A DNA stretch of 64,000 bases, from the NCBI RefSeq assembly GCF_000814025.1, contig NZ_JWLL01000005.1:601001-665000 (forward strand), in the 5' to 3' direction. This stretch comes from Tateyamaria sp. ANG-S1. GTDB lineage: Bacteria; Pseudomonadota; Alphaproteobacteria; Rhodobacterales; Rhodobacteraceae. Below, piece after piece: positions 36,461 through 44,237 of the stretch (positions are counted from its first letter, which is position 1; every line of letters starts with the position of its first letter). Position numbers and translations under genes: made by a program. The notes below the pieces were generated by a model. It was not told the DNA's origin and did no database searches. It saw only the letters and a list, made by a program, of their open reading frames with translations.

Positions 36461-37735
36461 ATGAAATACAAACTAGGCACCTATGCCGTCGCAGCCGTGA
36501 TGGCGGCCAGCCCGGTGATGGCGGACCTCGTGTTCCCAAGCTTGAGCTACCGGACCGGGCCATATGCTGCGGGGGGTATTCCCTTTGCGGACGGTTATGC
36601 CGACTACTTCACCTTGCTGAACGAGCGCGACGGCGGCATCGGTGGCGTGGAAACCCGTGTGCTGGAGTGCGAGACCGGCTACAACACCGAGAAGGGTGTG
36701 GAATGCTACGAGGCGACCAAGGGCGAAGGGTCGCTGGTCTATCAACCGCTGTCGACCGGCATCACCTACCAGCTGATCCCCAAGACGACCGCTGACGGCA
36801 TTCCGATGCACACCATGGGCTATGGCCGGACCTCTGCCGCGAACGGCCAAGTGTTCAGCCACACGTTCAACTACCCTGCCAACTACTGGAACGGGGCGTC
36901 GGGTGCCATCAACTACCTGATGAGCCAGGGTGACATCGCGGGCAAGAAGATCGCGTTGGTCTACCACAACTCCGCCTATGGCAAGGAGCCGATCCGCACG
37001 CTCGAAGAGCTGTCGGAAAAGCACGGCTTTGAGCTGATGCTGGTGGCCGTGGATCACCCCGGTCAGGAGCAGAAGTCGCAATGGCTGCAAATCCGTCGCG
37101 AACGTCCCGACAATGTCATCATGTATGGCTGGGGCGTCATGAACCAGGTGGCGATCCAGGAAGCGGCCAACATCCGCTATCCGATGGAGAACTTCATCGG
37201 CATCTGGTGGTCCGGATCTGAGAATGACGTGCTTCCTGCGGGTGACGCAGCGAACGGCTACAAGGCGCTGACATTCCACGGTGTGGGCAGCGACTTCCCC
37301 GTCTTTGATGACATCCAGAAATATGTTGTCGATGCGGGCAAGGCCGCGGGTGCTGGCGACCAGATCGGCACGGTGCTTTACAACCGTGGCCTTTATGCTG
37401 CGATGCTGGCGGCCGAGGCTGCCAAGACCGCGCAGGAAATCCACAGCACGGCCGAGATCACGCCAGCCATGATGCGCGATGGCATGGAGGCGCTGGAGAT
37501 CACCGAGGCCAAGATGGCTGAACTTGGTCTGCCGGGCTTTGGTCCGTCCTTCAGCGTGTCGTGCGAAAACCACGGTGGCCCGGGCCTGATTGGCATGACC
37601 CAGTGGGATGCGTCGGCGGGCACATGGTCGCTCATCTCTGACTTCGCCGAGACGGATATGGAGGTCATCCAGCCGCTGATCGACGCGGACAGCGCATCTT
37701 ACGCGAGCGAGAACAACATCGAAGCGGGCTGCTAA
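36461..37735 (+). CDS. Periplasmic substrate-binding protein of the branched-chain-type importer
   Basis: A 424-residue type I periplasmic binding protein. It begins with a signal peptide (MKYKLGTYAVAAVMAASPVMA, cleaved before D) and the ligand-binding opening LSYRTGPYAAGGIPFADGYADYFTLLNERDGG. The ATG at 36461 follows AGGGAGGA. Ligand identity cannot be read directly; the gene's neighbours point to an organic acid rather than a branched-chain amino acid. It is the most abundant component expected from the cluster. Confidence 0.9.
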   Translation: MKYKLGTYAVAAVMAASPVMADLVFPSLSYRTGPYAAGGIPFADGYADYFTLLNERDGGIGGVETRVLECETGYNTEKGVECYEATKGEGSLVYQPLSTGITYQLIPKTTADGIPMHTMGYGRTSAANGQVFSHTFNYPANYWNGASGAINYLMSQGDIAGKKIALVYHNSAYGKEPIRTLEELSEKHGFELMLVAVDHPGQEQKSQWLQIRRERPDNVIMYGWGVMNQVAIQEAANIRYPMENFIGIWWSGSENDVLPAGDAANGYKALTFHGVGSDFPVFDDIQKYVVDAGKAAGAGDQIGTVLYNRGLYAAMLAAEAAKTAQEIHSTAEITPAMMRDGMEALEITEAKMAELGLPGFGPSFSVSCENHGGPGLIGMTQWDASAGTWSLISDFAETDMEVIQPLIDADSASYASENNIEAGC

Positions 37736-37807
37736 GCCCTCACATCCCGGCGGCAGCACCTGTTGCCGCCGGGGAATTACATATTTTTGGAACAATGAAG
37801 GTGACCC

Positions 37808-38632
37808 ATGCTGGATGCCGAGGTTCAGACCGAGACCGTTCTTGAGGTCAACAATATCGAGGTGATCTACAACCATGTGATCCTCGTGTTGAAGGGCGTG
37901 AGCCTGAAGGTGCCGAAACGTGGCATCACGGCGCTGCTGGGTGGCAATGGCGCGGGCAAGACGACCACTCTCAAGGCGATCTCAGGATTGCTGGCGAGCG
38001 AACGCGGTGAAGTGACCAAGGGTTCGATCACCTATCATGGGACCAATACGGCTGAGATGGATCCGGCTGACCTTGTGAAACGCGGCGTCGTGCAGGTGAT
38101 GGAGGGGCGTCATTGCTTCGAACATCTGACGGTTGAAGAGAATTTGATGACCGGGGCCTATACACGCAGCGATGGCAAGGGTGCGATCGCCGCCGATCTT
38201 GAGATGGTCTATGACTATTTCCCACGGCTCAAGGAGCGGCGGAAGTCACAGGCAGGCTATACCTCGGGCGGTGAGCAGCAGATGACGGCGATTGGCCGGG
38301 CGTTGATGTCGAAGCCTGAAACCATCCTGCTGGACGAGCCGTCGATGGGACTGGCGCCGCAACTGGTGGAACAGATTTTTGGCATCGTGAAATCGGTGAA
38401 CGAGAATGAGGGTGTGACTTTCCTTCTGGCCGAGCAGAACACGAACGTCGCCCTGCGCTTTGCCCATTACGGTTATATCCTGGAAAGCGGTCGCGTCGTG
38501 ATGGACGGCCCTGCCGCCGAGTTGCGCGAGAACCCGGATGTAAAGGAATTCTACCTCGGCATGTCGGACGAAGGGCGCAAGTCCTTCCGCGATGTGCGGT
38601 CCTATCGCCGTCGCAAGCGGTGGCTGAGCTAA
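37808..38632 (+). CDS. livF: Branched-chain-type ABC transporter, ATP-binding protein LivF
   Basis: A 274-residue ATPase: Walker A GGNGAGKTT near residue 45, the signature region TSGGEQQMTAIGRALM, Walker B ILLDEPSMGLAP. The C terminus is extended by a basic tail (SYRRRKRWLS). It pairs with LivG in the same importer. It lies 72 bp after the binding-protein gene, with the cupin gene 12 bp behind it. Confidence 0.92.
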   Translation: MLDAEVQTETVLEVNNIEVIYNHVILVLKGVSLKVPKRGITALLGGNGAGKTTTLKAISGLLASERGEVTKGSITYHGTNTAEMDPADLVKRGVVQVMEGRHCFEHLTVEENLMTGAYTRSDGKGAIAADLEMVYDYFPRLKERRKSQAGYTSGGEQQMTAIGRALMSKPETILLDEPSMGLAPQLVEQIFGIVKSVNENEGVTFLLAEQNTNVALRFAHYGYILESGRVVMDGPAAELRENPDVKEFYLGMSDEGRKSFRDVRSYRRRKRWLS

Positions 38633-38644
38633 GGGAGTTTTGGC

Positions 38645-39025
38645 ATGAAACGAATTGTTCTGACCGCAATCGCTCTTTTGATGGCGGGCACCGCTTGGGC
38701 GCAGCAGATCGCGCGCGAAGAAATCCGCCGCGCTGCCGTGCCGGGATCGGATACGATGGAGGTGGTTGTGTACCGTTTGACAGTGCCGGTCGGGGCGACA
38801 ATTCCGCTGCACACCCATCCGGGTGACGAACACACGGTGGTTGTGACGGATGCGCGCGCCGAAGCGCCCAATGGCAACATCGTCGAGTTCGCCGTGGGCA
38901 CACCGCTCTACTTCCCCGAGGGGCAGGTACATGGCGGTCTGACCAATGTGGGCGACGCGCCGATGGTGGCGATCACCACATTTGTTGTGCGCAAGAATGA
39001 ACCGCTGACGGTTCTGGCCAACTGA
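38645..39025 (+). CDS. Secreted small cupin-domain protein
   Basis: A 126-residue protein with a signal peptide (MKRIVLTAIALLMAGTAWA) and a single cupin domain. Metal-ligand histidines are visible in IPLHTHPGDEHTVVV and in YFPEGQVHGGL. A periplasmic location is expected. Its role next to the importer is unknown; dioxygenase, isomerase or sensing roles are all seen in this superfamily. Confidence 0.78.
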   Translation: MKRIVLTAIALLMAGTAWAQQIAREEIRRAAVPGSDTMEVVVYRLTVPVGATIPLHTHPGDEHTVVVTDARAEAPNGNIVEFAVGTPLYFPEGQVHGGLTNVGDAPMVAITTFVVRKNEPLTVLAN

Positions 39026-39026
39026 T

Positions 39027-39314
39027 ATGGACAAGGTCGCCTGCCGCACCCCCGCCGAAGGGCGCGATGGGGTCACGAACATCCCGGCGTGGAAGTTCGA
39101 CGCGGTGCGCGGTGCGATCCTCGATACGCTGGCGGACGGGCCGATCAAGGCGATGACGCTGAAGGATGCGGTGGGCGAGCGGCTTGACCCGGAGACGTTG
39201 GAAAAGCTGGGCAAGCTCGGCTGGCATGTGGTGACGGTGAAGCTTGAAATGGAAGTGCGGGGCGAGATTGAGCGCCTCGATGTCAAAGGTCCGCAACAGA
39301 TCAGGGCGGTATGA
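39027..39314 (+). CDS. Small conserved protein, possibly DUF6958 type
   Basis: A 95-residue protein (CRTPAEGRDGVTNIPAWKFDAVRGAIL...) that resembles small proteins placed in the DUF6958 family, though this is from memory and unsure. It is hydrophilic, with no signal peptide. It starts 1 bp after the cupin stop and overlaps the PaaK-like gene by 4 bp, so it is translated with both. The function is unknown. Confidence 0.65.
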   Translation: MDKVACRTPAEGRDGVTNIPAWKFDAVRGAILDTLADGPIKAMTLKDAVGERLDPETLEKLGKLGWHVVTVKLEMEVRGEIERLDVKGPQQIRAV

Positions 39315-40525
39315 AAGAGATGTTGGACAAAGTGTATTATGATGATCTGGAAACGCGCTCGTCCGACGCGCGTCATGCGGCGCAGCTTGAGGCGGTGAAT
39401 GCCAATCTGGCGCGCATAGCTGCCGCAGAAGGCAGCTGTCTGCCCGAGATCGGTAAGCTGAAATACCTCGATGACCTTGCCCACCTGCCGGTCCTGCGCA
39501 AATCCGAATTGGCGAAGTGGCAGGCGGAAAAGCCGCCCTTCGGTGGTATTCCGGTGTCAAACATCGCCCATGTCTTCCAGTCCCCCGGTCCGATCTATGA
39601 GCCGGGCGGCATCAGCCACGATTGGTGGCGCATGGGGCGCTTCCTGCATGCTGCGGGTTTCGGGCCGGGCGACATCGTGCAGAACTGCTTTGGCTACCAT
39701 CTGACGCCTGCGGGCATGATCTTTGAAAACGGCGCGTGGGCGGTTGGTGCGACGGTTCTGCCCGCCGGAACGGGGCAAACCGAGTTGCAGGTGCAGGCGG
39801 CGCGCGATGTCGGCACCACGGCCTATGCCGGTACGCCTGACTATCTAAAGATCATCCTCGACAAAGCCGCAGAGATGGGTGTGTCCCTCAAGATCACCAA
39901 GGCCGCTGTCGGTGGCGGTGCCCTCTTCCCCTCGCTCCGTCGGGAGTACAAGGACCGCGGCATCACCTGTATGCAGTCCTATGCAACGGCGGACCTCGGC
40001 AACATCGCCTACGAATCCGCCGCGCTCGAAGGGATGATCGTGGACGAAGGGGTGATCGTCGAAATCGTCACCCCCGGCACCGGCGATCCGGTCGCACCGG
40101 GCGAGGTGGGCGAGGTCGTTGTCACATCTCTCAACCCCGACTATCCGTTGATCCGCTTCGCCACGGGCGACATGAGTGCGGTCCTGCCGGGCCACAGCCC
40201 CTGCGGCCGTACGAATATGCGGATCAAGGGCTGGATGGGCCGCGCGGACCAGACGACCAAGATCAAGGGCATGTTCGTGCGTCCTGAACAGGTCGCGGCC
40301 CTTGTCGCGAAGCATGATGAGATCACCCGTGCCCGCGTCATCGCCACCCGAGAAGGCGAGCAAGACGCGATGACGGTGCAGATCGAAAGCCCCAACGACA
40401 CTGCAGACGCTTACGCAAAGTCAATTGCGGACACGCTCAAGCTCAAAGGCACGATCGAGCTTCACGCCCCTGGCTCCCTGCCCAAAGACGGCCTCGTGAT
40501 CGAAGACCAGCGCAGCTACGACTGA
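39311..40525 (+). CDS. PaaK-like phenylacetate-CoA ligase family protein
   Basis: A 404-residue adenylate-forming enzyme of the PaaK branch, a little shorter than PaaK itself (about 437). It shows FQSPGPIYEPGG, where a Gly/Ser-rich nucleotide loop is expected, YATADLGNIAYES and FATGDMSAVLPG, which correspond to adenylate-binding motifs. An aromatic or short carboxylic acid is the likely substrate. It closes the importer cluster that opens with another acyl-CoA synthetase, so the pair may act on related acids. It ends before a terminator-like element. Confidence 0.85.
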   Translation: MKEMLDKVYYDDLETRSSDARHAAQLEAVNANLARIAAAEGSCLPEIGKLKYLDDLAHLPVLRKSELAKWQAEKPPFGGIPVSNIAHVFQSPGPIYEPGGISHDWWRMGRFLHAAGFGPGDIVQNCFGYHLTPAGMIFENGAWAVGATVLPAGTGQTELQVQAARDVGTTAYAGTPDYLKIILDKAAEMGVSLKITKAAVGGGALFPSLRREYKDRGITCMQSYATADLGNIAYESAALEGMIVDEGVIVEIVTPGTGDPVAPGEVGEVVVTSLNPDYPLIRFATGDMSAVLPGHSPCGRTNMRIKGWMGRADQTTKIKGMFVRPEQVAALVAKHDEITRARVIATREGEQDAMTVQIESPNDTADAYAKSIADTLKLKGTIELHAPGSLPKDGLVIEDQRSYD

Positions 40526-40530
40526 TCCTT

Positions 40531-40584
40531 CATCTTGCCGGATAAACTCCGGGGGGAGGCGCAGCCGGGGGGCTGGCCCCCCCC
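40531..40584 (+). terminator. Box-plus-hairpin terminator after the PaaK-like gene
   Basis: CTTCATCTTGCCGGATAAAC is followed by CTCCGGGGGG and then GGGGGGC-TG-GCCCCCC (40567-40584), an uninterrupted GC stem. It stands directly after the stop codon and closes the importer cluster. Confidence 0.6.
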
Positions 40585-40614
40585 TCCAACGACGGCCGTC
40601 TCTCACAGGCCAAG

Positions 40615-40636
40615 TAAGGCGGAGGTGTCCTCCGCC
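40615..40636. repeat. Palindrome, GGCGGAGG family
   Basis: GGCGGAGGTGTCCTCCGCC with a preceding TAA, an exact copy of the palindrome at 11244. It lies in the 178-bp gap between the PaaK-like gene and the iron-type permease gene. Confidence 0.6.
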
Positions 40637-40703
40637 CATCGAAACACTGGAAACCCGAGCGAAAACGTAAGATAACGCCGAAGGTCCATAAACAGGAACA
40701 CAC

Positions 40704-42362
40704 GTGGCGCTTACTTCCTTCTTCCAGTCCGACGCCCCGCGCAGTGCGGCACCGCGGGTGCTGCCGGTCCTCGGTTGGCTGGTGGCGCTCATCTGCCTGC
40801 TGCCGATGGTGGCGGTGGCGCTCGCCGCCGCGACGGGCGGGACGGACACCGTACAGCACCTGATCAGCACTGTGCTTGGGCGGTACACGGGCAACACGCT
40901 GCTGCTGGTATTGTTGGTGTCGGTCGGCACTTTCGCCATCGGCACCGGAGCGGCATGGCTCGTGACGATGACACGGTTTCCCGGCGTACGCCTGTTCGAG
41001 ATTGCGCTGGTCCTGCCGCTCGCTTTCCCGGCCTACGTGCTGGCCTATGCCTATACCCATATCCTCGACCACCCGGGCATCTTGCAAACGACGCTGCGCA
41101 GTGTCATGGGCTGGGGACCACGCGACTATTGGTTCCCGGAGATTCGCAGTCTGGGCGGAGCGGCAGCGATGCTGGTGCTCGTCCTCTACCCCTATGTCTA
41201 CCTGCTCAGCCGGGCGGCGTTCATCCAGCAAAGCGGCTCGACCTTCATGGCGGCGCGGGCGCTGGGCTCGCGCCCGCTGGCCGCGTTCTTTCGGGTCAGC
41301 CTGCCACTTGCGCGTCCAGCTATCGCGGCGGGTGTGCTTCTGGCGGTGATGGAAACCATCGCTGACTTTGGCACAGTGGCCTATTTCGGGGTCCAGACCT
41401 TTGCCACCGGCATCTATACCAGCTGGTTCTCAATGGGTGACCGGGCGGGTGCGGCGCAACTGGCGCTCTGCCTGCTCAGCTTTGCGCTTCTGCTCGCCGT
41501 GCTGGAGCGGACGCAAAGGGGGCAGGCCAAGTACCATGACCCCAGCCGGGGCCAGCGCCACCATCCACCCCTGACGTTGACAGGGTGGTACGCGACCGGC
41601 GCCATCGCGCTTTGCACCGTGCCGGTTTTCTTTGGGGCCATCTTCCCGATCATCGCGCTTTTCAACATGGGGATAGGATCGGAACAGGATCTGCTGAGTA
41701 CTCGCTACCTCGGTTTCATCCGCAACTCATTGGTGCTCGCCTCGACAGCGGCGGGGCTTACTCTCGTGGCGGCGATCACCGTGGGTTACTACTTGCGCAG
41801 CCGCCCCGGACGGTCCTCGACCATCGCGGCCTATATCGCGCGGCTGGGATACGCGGTGCCGGGTGGTGTCATTGCGGTGGGCCTGCTTGTGCCCTTCGCG
41901 GCCTTTGACAACGCGCTGGATGCTTGGATGCGCAGCACCTTTGACATCTCGACCGGGCTGCTGATCACGGGCTCCATCTGGCTCCTTGTCTTTGCCTACA
42001 TGGTCCGCTTTCTTGCTGCGGCGCTCGGTGCCTACGAAGGCGGGCAGGCGCTGGTCCACGCCAACATGGACGCCGCCAGCCGGTCGCTGGGCAAGGGGCC
42101 CTTTGCCACCCTGCGCCGTGTCCACTTGCCGATCCTGACGCCGAGCTTGCTGACGGCCCTGCTGATCGTCTTCGTCGACGTGATGAAGGAACTGCCGGCC
42201 ACGCTGATCATGCGCCCCTTCAACTACGATACGCTTGCTGTGCAGGCGTACCGTCTTGCCTCGGACGAGCGGTTGAACGGTGCGGCGGTGCCCAGCCTTG
42301 TGATCGTGGCCGTGGGCCTGCTGCCGGTGATCCTGATCTGTCGCCAAGTCGGAAAGCGCTAA
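40704..42362 (+). CDS. Fe(3+)-type ABC transporter permease, duplicated domain
   Basis: A 552-residue membrane protein with two tandem permease domains, each carrying the coupling motif region (AARALGSRPLAAFFRVSLPLARPAIAAG near residue 195; AASRSLGKGPFATLRRVHLPILTPSLL near 450). About 12 helices are visible. This is the FbpB/SfuB-type layout used in ferric iron or related uptake. No binding protein or ATPase is adjacent, so it must work with components elsewhere. It starts at GTG 40704, with AGGA upstream. Confidence 0.83.
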   Translation: MALTSFFQSDAPRSAAPRVLPVLGWLVALICLLPMVAVALAAATGGTDTVQHLISTVLGRYTGNTLLLVLLVSVGTFAIGTGAAWLVTMTRFPGVRLFEIALVLPLAFPAYVLAYAYTHILDHPGILQTTLRSVMGWGPRDYWFPEIRSLGGAAAMLVLVLYPYVYLLSRAAFIQQSGSTFMAARALGSRPLAAFFRVSLPLARPAIAAGVLLAVMETIADFGTVAYFGVQTFATGIYTSWFSMGDRAGAAQLALCLLSFALLLAVLERTQRGQAKYHDPSRGQRHHPPLTLTGWYATGAIALCTVPVFFGAIFPIIALFNMGIGSEQDLLSTRYLGFIRNSLVLASTAAGLTLVAAITVGYYLRSRPGRSSTIAAYIARLGYAVPGGVIAVGLLVPFAAFDNALDAWMRSTFDISTGLLITGSIWLLVFAYMVRFLAAALGAYEGGQALVHANMDAASRSLGKGPFATLRRVHLPILTPSLLTALLIVFVDVMKELPATLIMRPFNYDTLAVQAYRLASDERLNGAAVPSLVIVAVGLLPVILICRQVGKR

Positions 42363-42423
42363 ACACCCAATCGGATTTGATGGAGGGCTATCGGCTCCAC
42401 AGTCTCACTGCATCAAAGCCATA

Positions 42424-42461
42424 TTGACAAGTATAATGTCAACATGACATGTATATTGTCA
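42424..42461. promoter_or_regulatory. Twin operators for the MarR-family regulator
   Basis: Two inverted repeats of the same design: TTGACA-N7-TGTCAA (42424-42442) and TGACA-N7-TGTCA (42445-42461). Their centres are 20 bp apart, i.e. on the same face of the helix. They end 2 bp before the marR start. A perfect TATAAT (42432-42437) lies within the first, so binding would block transcription. This fits autorepression. Confidence 0.72.
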
Positions 42462-42463
42462 CT

Positions 42464-42907
42464 ATGCAGAACAGTGAACTCTATCAGATCGTCTGGATGT
42501 CCCGCCCCTTGATGCAGGCGGCCGAGGCTGCCGTTGAACAGGGGCTGGCGGACACCGACCTGACCGTGCGGATGCGGGCCGTGCTGGAGGTGCTGCACGC
42601 CGAGGGCGACATGACCGTGCCCGACATCGCGGCGCGGTTGGACATCAAGCGCCAGTACGTGCAGGTCATGGTGAACGAGACATTGACCTCCGGGCTGACA
42701 CGGCAGTGCCCCAATCCAAGGCACAAACGGTCGCCGCTTCTGGCCCTGACCGATACAGGGCGCGCCCTGATTGCGCAGGTGATTGAGCGGGAGATGGCGC
42801 TGTTGCAGACTATCGGTGCCGATCTGCCCTCGGATGACATATCGACTGCGTTGCGCGTTGTGCGGATGCTGACAGAACGGCTCAGGGAAGAAAGTGCCGG
42901 GACATGA
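42464..42907 (+). CDS. MarR-family transcriptional regulator
   Basis: A 147-residue winged-helix protein with the MarR layout: helix VRMRAVLEVLHAEGDMTVPDIAARLDIKRQYVQVMVNETLTSG, then a wing with basic residues (NPRHKRSPLLALTDTGRALIA) and a long C-terminal helix. The ATG at 42464 is preferred because it follows the operator pair. It probably represses itself and the hydrolase gene it overlaps (ATGA). The inducer is unknown. Confidence 0.88.
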   Translation: MQNSELYQIVWMSRPLMQAAEAAVEQGLADTDLTVRMRAVLEVLHAEGDMTVPDIAARLDIKRQYVQVMVNETLTSGLTRQCPNPRHKRSPLLALTDTGRALIAQVIEREMALLQTIGADLPSDDISTALRVVRMLTERLREESAGT

Positions 42908-43527
42908 CACTCGTGGGCTACATCGCGGCAGCGTTCGCGCTGGCCGCAGTTCTTTGGCTGGGCGTTGGCATTCGGCGTATCGGTGCAGTCAGCCAGGGCG
43001 ATCCCATCGGGAACCGGTCCCGAACGGCAGTGTTGATGATCGACCTGCAAACCGTGTTCTGGGACCATGGCCCCTATGCTGACGACGCCAAGGCACAAGC
43101 CGAATCCGCTATCCTGAACGAGGTGGCCAACGCCAAGGCGCAAGGTATGCCGGTCATCGCGATGCGTCAGGAATGGTCGATCCCGTCGACCAAGGCCATC
43201 GCCCGTTTGCTGATGAAGGGGCAGGCGGTCGCTGGCACGCCGGGGACTGAACTGGCCGCGCCCTTCGCAAACCTTGCCGAGCATATCCTGGTCAAGCGGG
43301 TGCAGGATTCATTCGAAACGGGTGCGCTGGAGCCCCTGCTGGCGGATCTCAATGTCGGACGGCTCCGGCTTGTCGGGCTCGACTTCAACTACTGCGTCCT
43401 AAAAACGGCGCTCGCGGCGCGGCAGCGGGGCTATGATGTCGAGGTCATCACACAAGGCACGCTTGCGGCGGCATCAACAGCCAAGTCAGAGGATCGTCTC
43501 CGCCATGCAGGTGTCGCGCTGGGGTAA
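42904..43527 (+). CDS. Isochorismatase-like cysteine hydrolase with an N-terminal membrane helix
   Basis: A 207-residue protein. Residues about 3-22 form a membrane helix, which is unusual for this family. The isochorismatase-like core follows with the catalytic triad positions visible: Asp in VLMIDLQTVFWD, Lys in ILVKRVQDSF, and Cys in LDFNYCVLKTA. It should hydrolyse an amide, nicotinamide-like compound or similar substrate. It overlaps the MarR gene by 4 bp, so the regulator probably senses its substrate or a related compound. Confidence 0.83.
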   Translation: MTLVGYIAAAFALAAVLWLGVGIRRIGAVSQGDPIGNRSRTAVLMIDLQTVFWDHGPYADDAKAQAESAILNEVANAKAQGMPVIAMRQEWSIPSTKAIARLLMKGQAVAGTPGTELAAPFANLAEHILVKRVQDSFETGALEPLLADLNVGRLRLVGLDFNYCVLKTALAARQRGYDVEVITQGTLAAASTAKSEDRLRHAGVALG

Positions 43528-43537
43528 AACGCCCGCG

Positions 43538-44017
43538 TTACGACAGGCAGTTTGCCAACTGCACCGTCGCCACGCCCGACGCATCGAATGAAGCGGCTTG
43601 CCCCTCAGCTCTCAGAACCGCGCCTGCCATTTCCGAGCCATCCACGGTGATCTGCCGCACGCTTGTCGTGTCGTCGATGTCCACGGTAAAGGCCCATGTC
43701 GCGCCGGGTTGCACGTCGTCCAGTGACAGCGACAGAAAGGTATCGCCATCCCTGATCTCAGAGGTGCTTGCCGTGCCCGACACCCATTCCAGGGGCTGGA
43801 ACACTTCGACCCCGGCACCCGCCGCCGTGGTGTCAAAGATCAACCCAGCCGGTGCCGCGCCAAGGTCGATCTGTACATCCAGCCGGTCGAGCGCACAGGC
43901 TCCATCATAGCTGAGGGTGAAGCGGTCCTTTGGTGCGCCATCGCGAAAGCTGACCATCAGGTCTGCCACGGCGGCGGAGGGAACAACAACCGAAAGGGCG
44001 AGAAGGACAGCGCGCAT
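43538..44017 (-). CDS. Secreted protein of unknown function
   Basis: A 159-residue protein with a signal peptide (MRAVLLALSVVVPSAAVA, cleaved before D) and a mature part rich in Asp, Thr and Ser with beta-strand periodicity. Two Cys residues may form a disulfide. No family was recognised with confidence; the profile resembles small secreted beta-sandwich proteins. It is transcribed away from the isochorismatase gene, convergent with it. Confidence 0.65.
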   Translation of the reverse strand: MRAVLLALSVVVPSAAVADLMVSFRDGAPKDRFTLSYDGACALDRLDVQIDLGAAPAGLIFDTTAAGAGVEVFQPLEWVSGTASTSEIRDGDTFLSLSLDDVQPGATWAFTVDIDDTTSVRQITVDGSEMAGAVLRAEGQAASFDASGVATVQLANCLS

Positions 44018-44120
44018 GGGACAAGTCTCCGATCAACTAAGATGCCTTTGACCTAGCTTGCCTTTCGCCCCCGGCAACCGACCGGGCCCCGTCAGGCACG
44101 AGGGTGCCGCGCCACTGGTT

Positions 44121-44155
44121 AAAATGCGCTACCGCACCGTGCGATGCGGCAGCGC
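44121..44155 (-). terminator. Intrinsic terminator, minus strand
   Basis: On the minus strand GCGCTGCCGCA pairs with TGCGGTAGCGC across an 8-base loop, followed by ATTTTAA. It lies about 80 bp after the yghU-type gene and would end that transcript. Confidence 0.6.
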
Positions 44156-44213
44156 CTTGGTTTCGTTGCTGTTTCACACAGCGATAAAGATCAGATGACC
44201 GGACCGAACAGCC

Positions 44214-44229
44214 TGTCCCCGCGGGGACA
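44214..44229 (-). terminator. Perfect palindrome just after the YghU-type gene
   Basis: TGTCCCCGCGGGGACA is a perfect 16-bp palindrome, 8 bp beyond the stop of the gene at 44238. It has no T run, so it is a stem-type stop or pause site rather than a classic terminator. Confidence 0.4.
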
Positions 44230-44237
44230 AATGCCTC

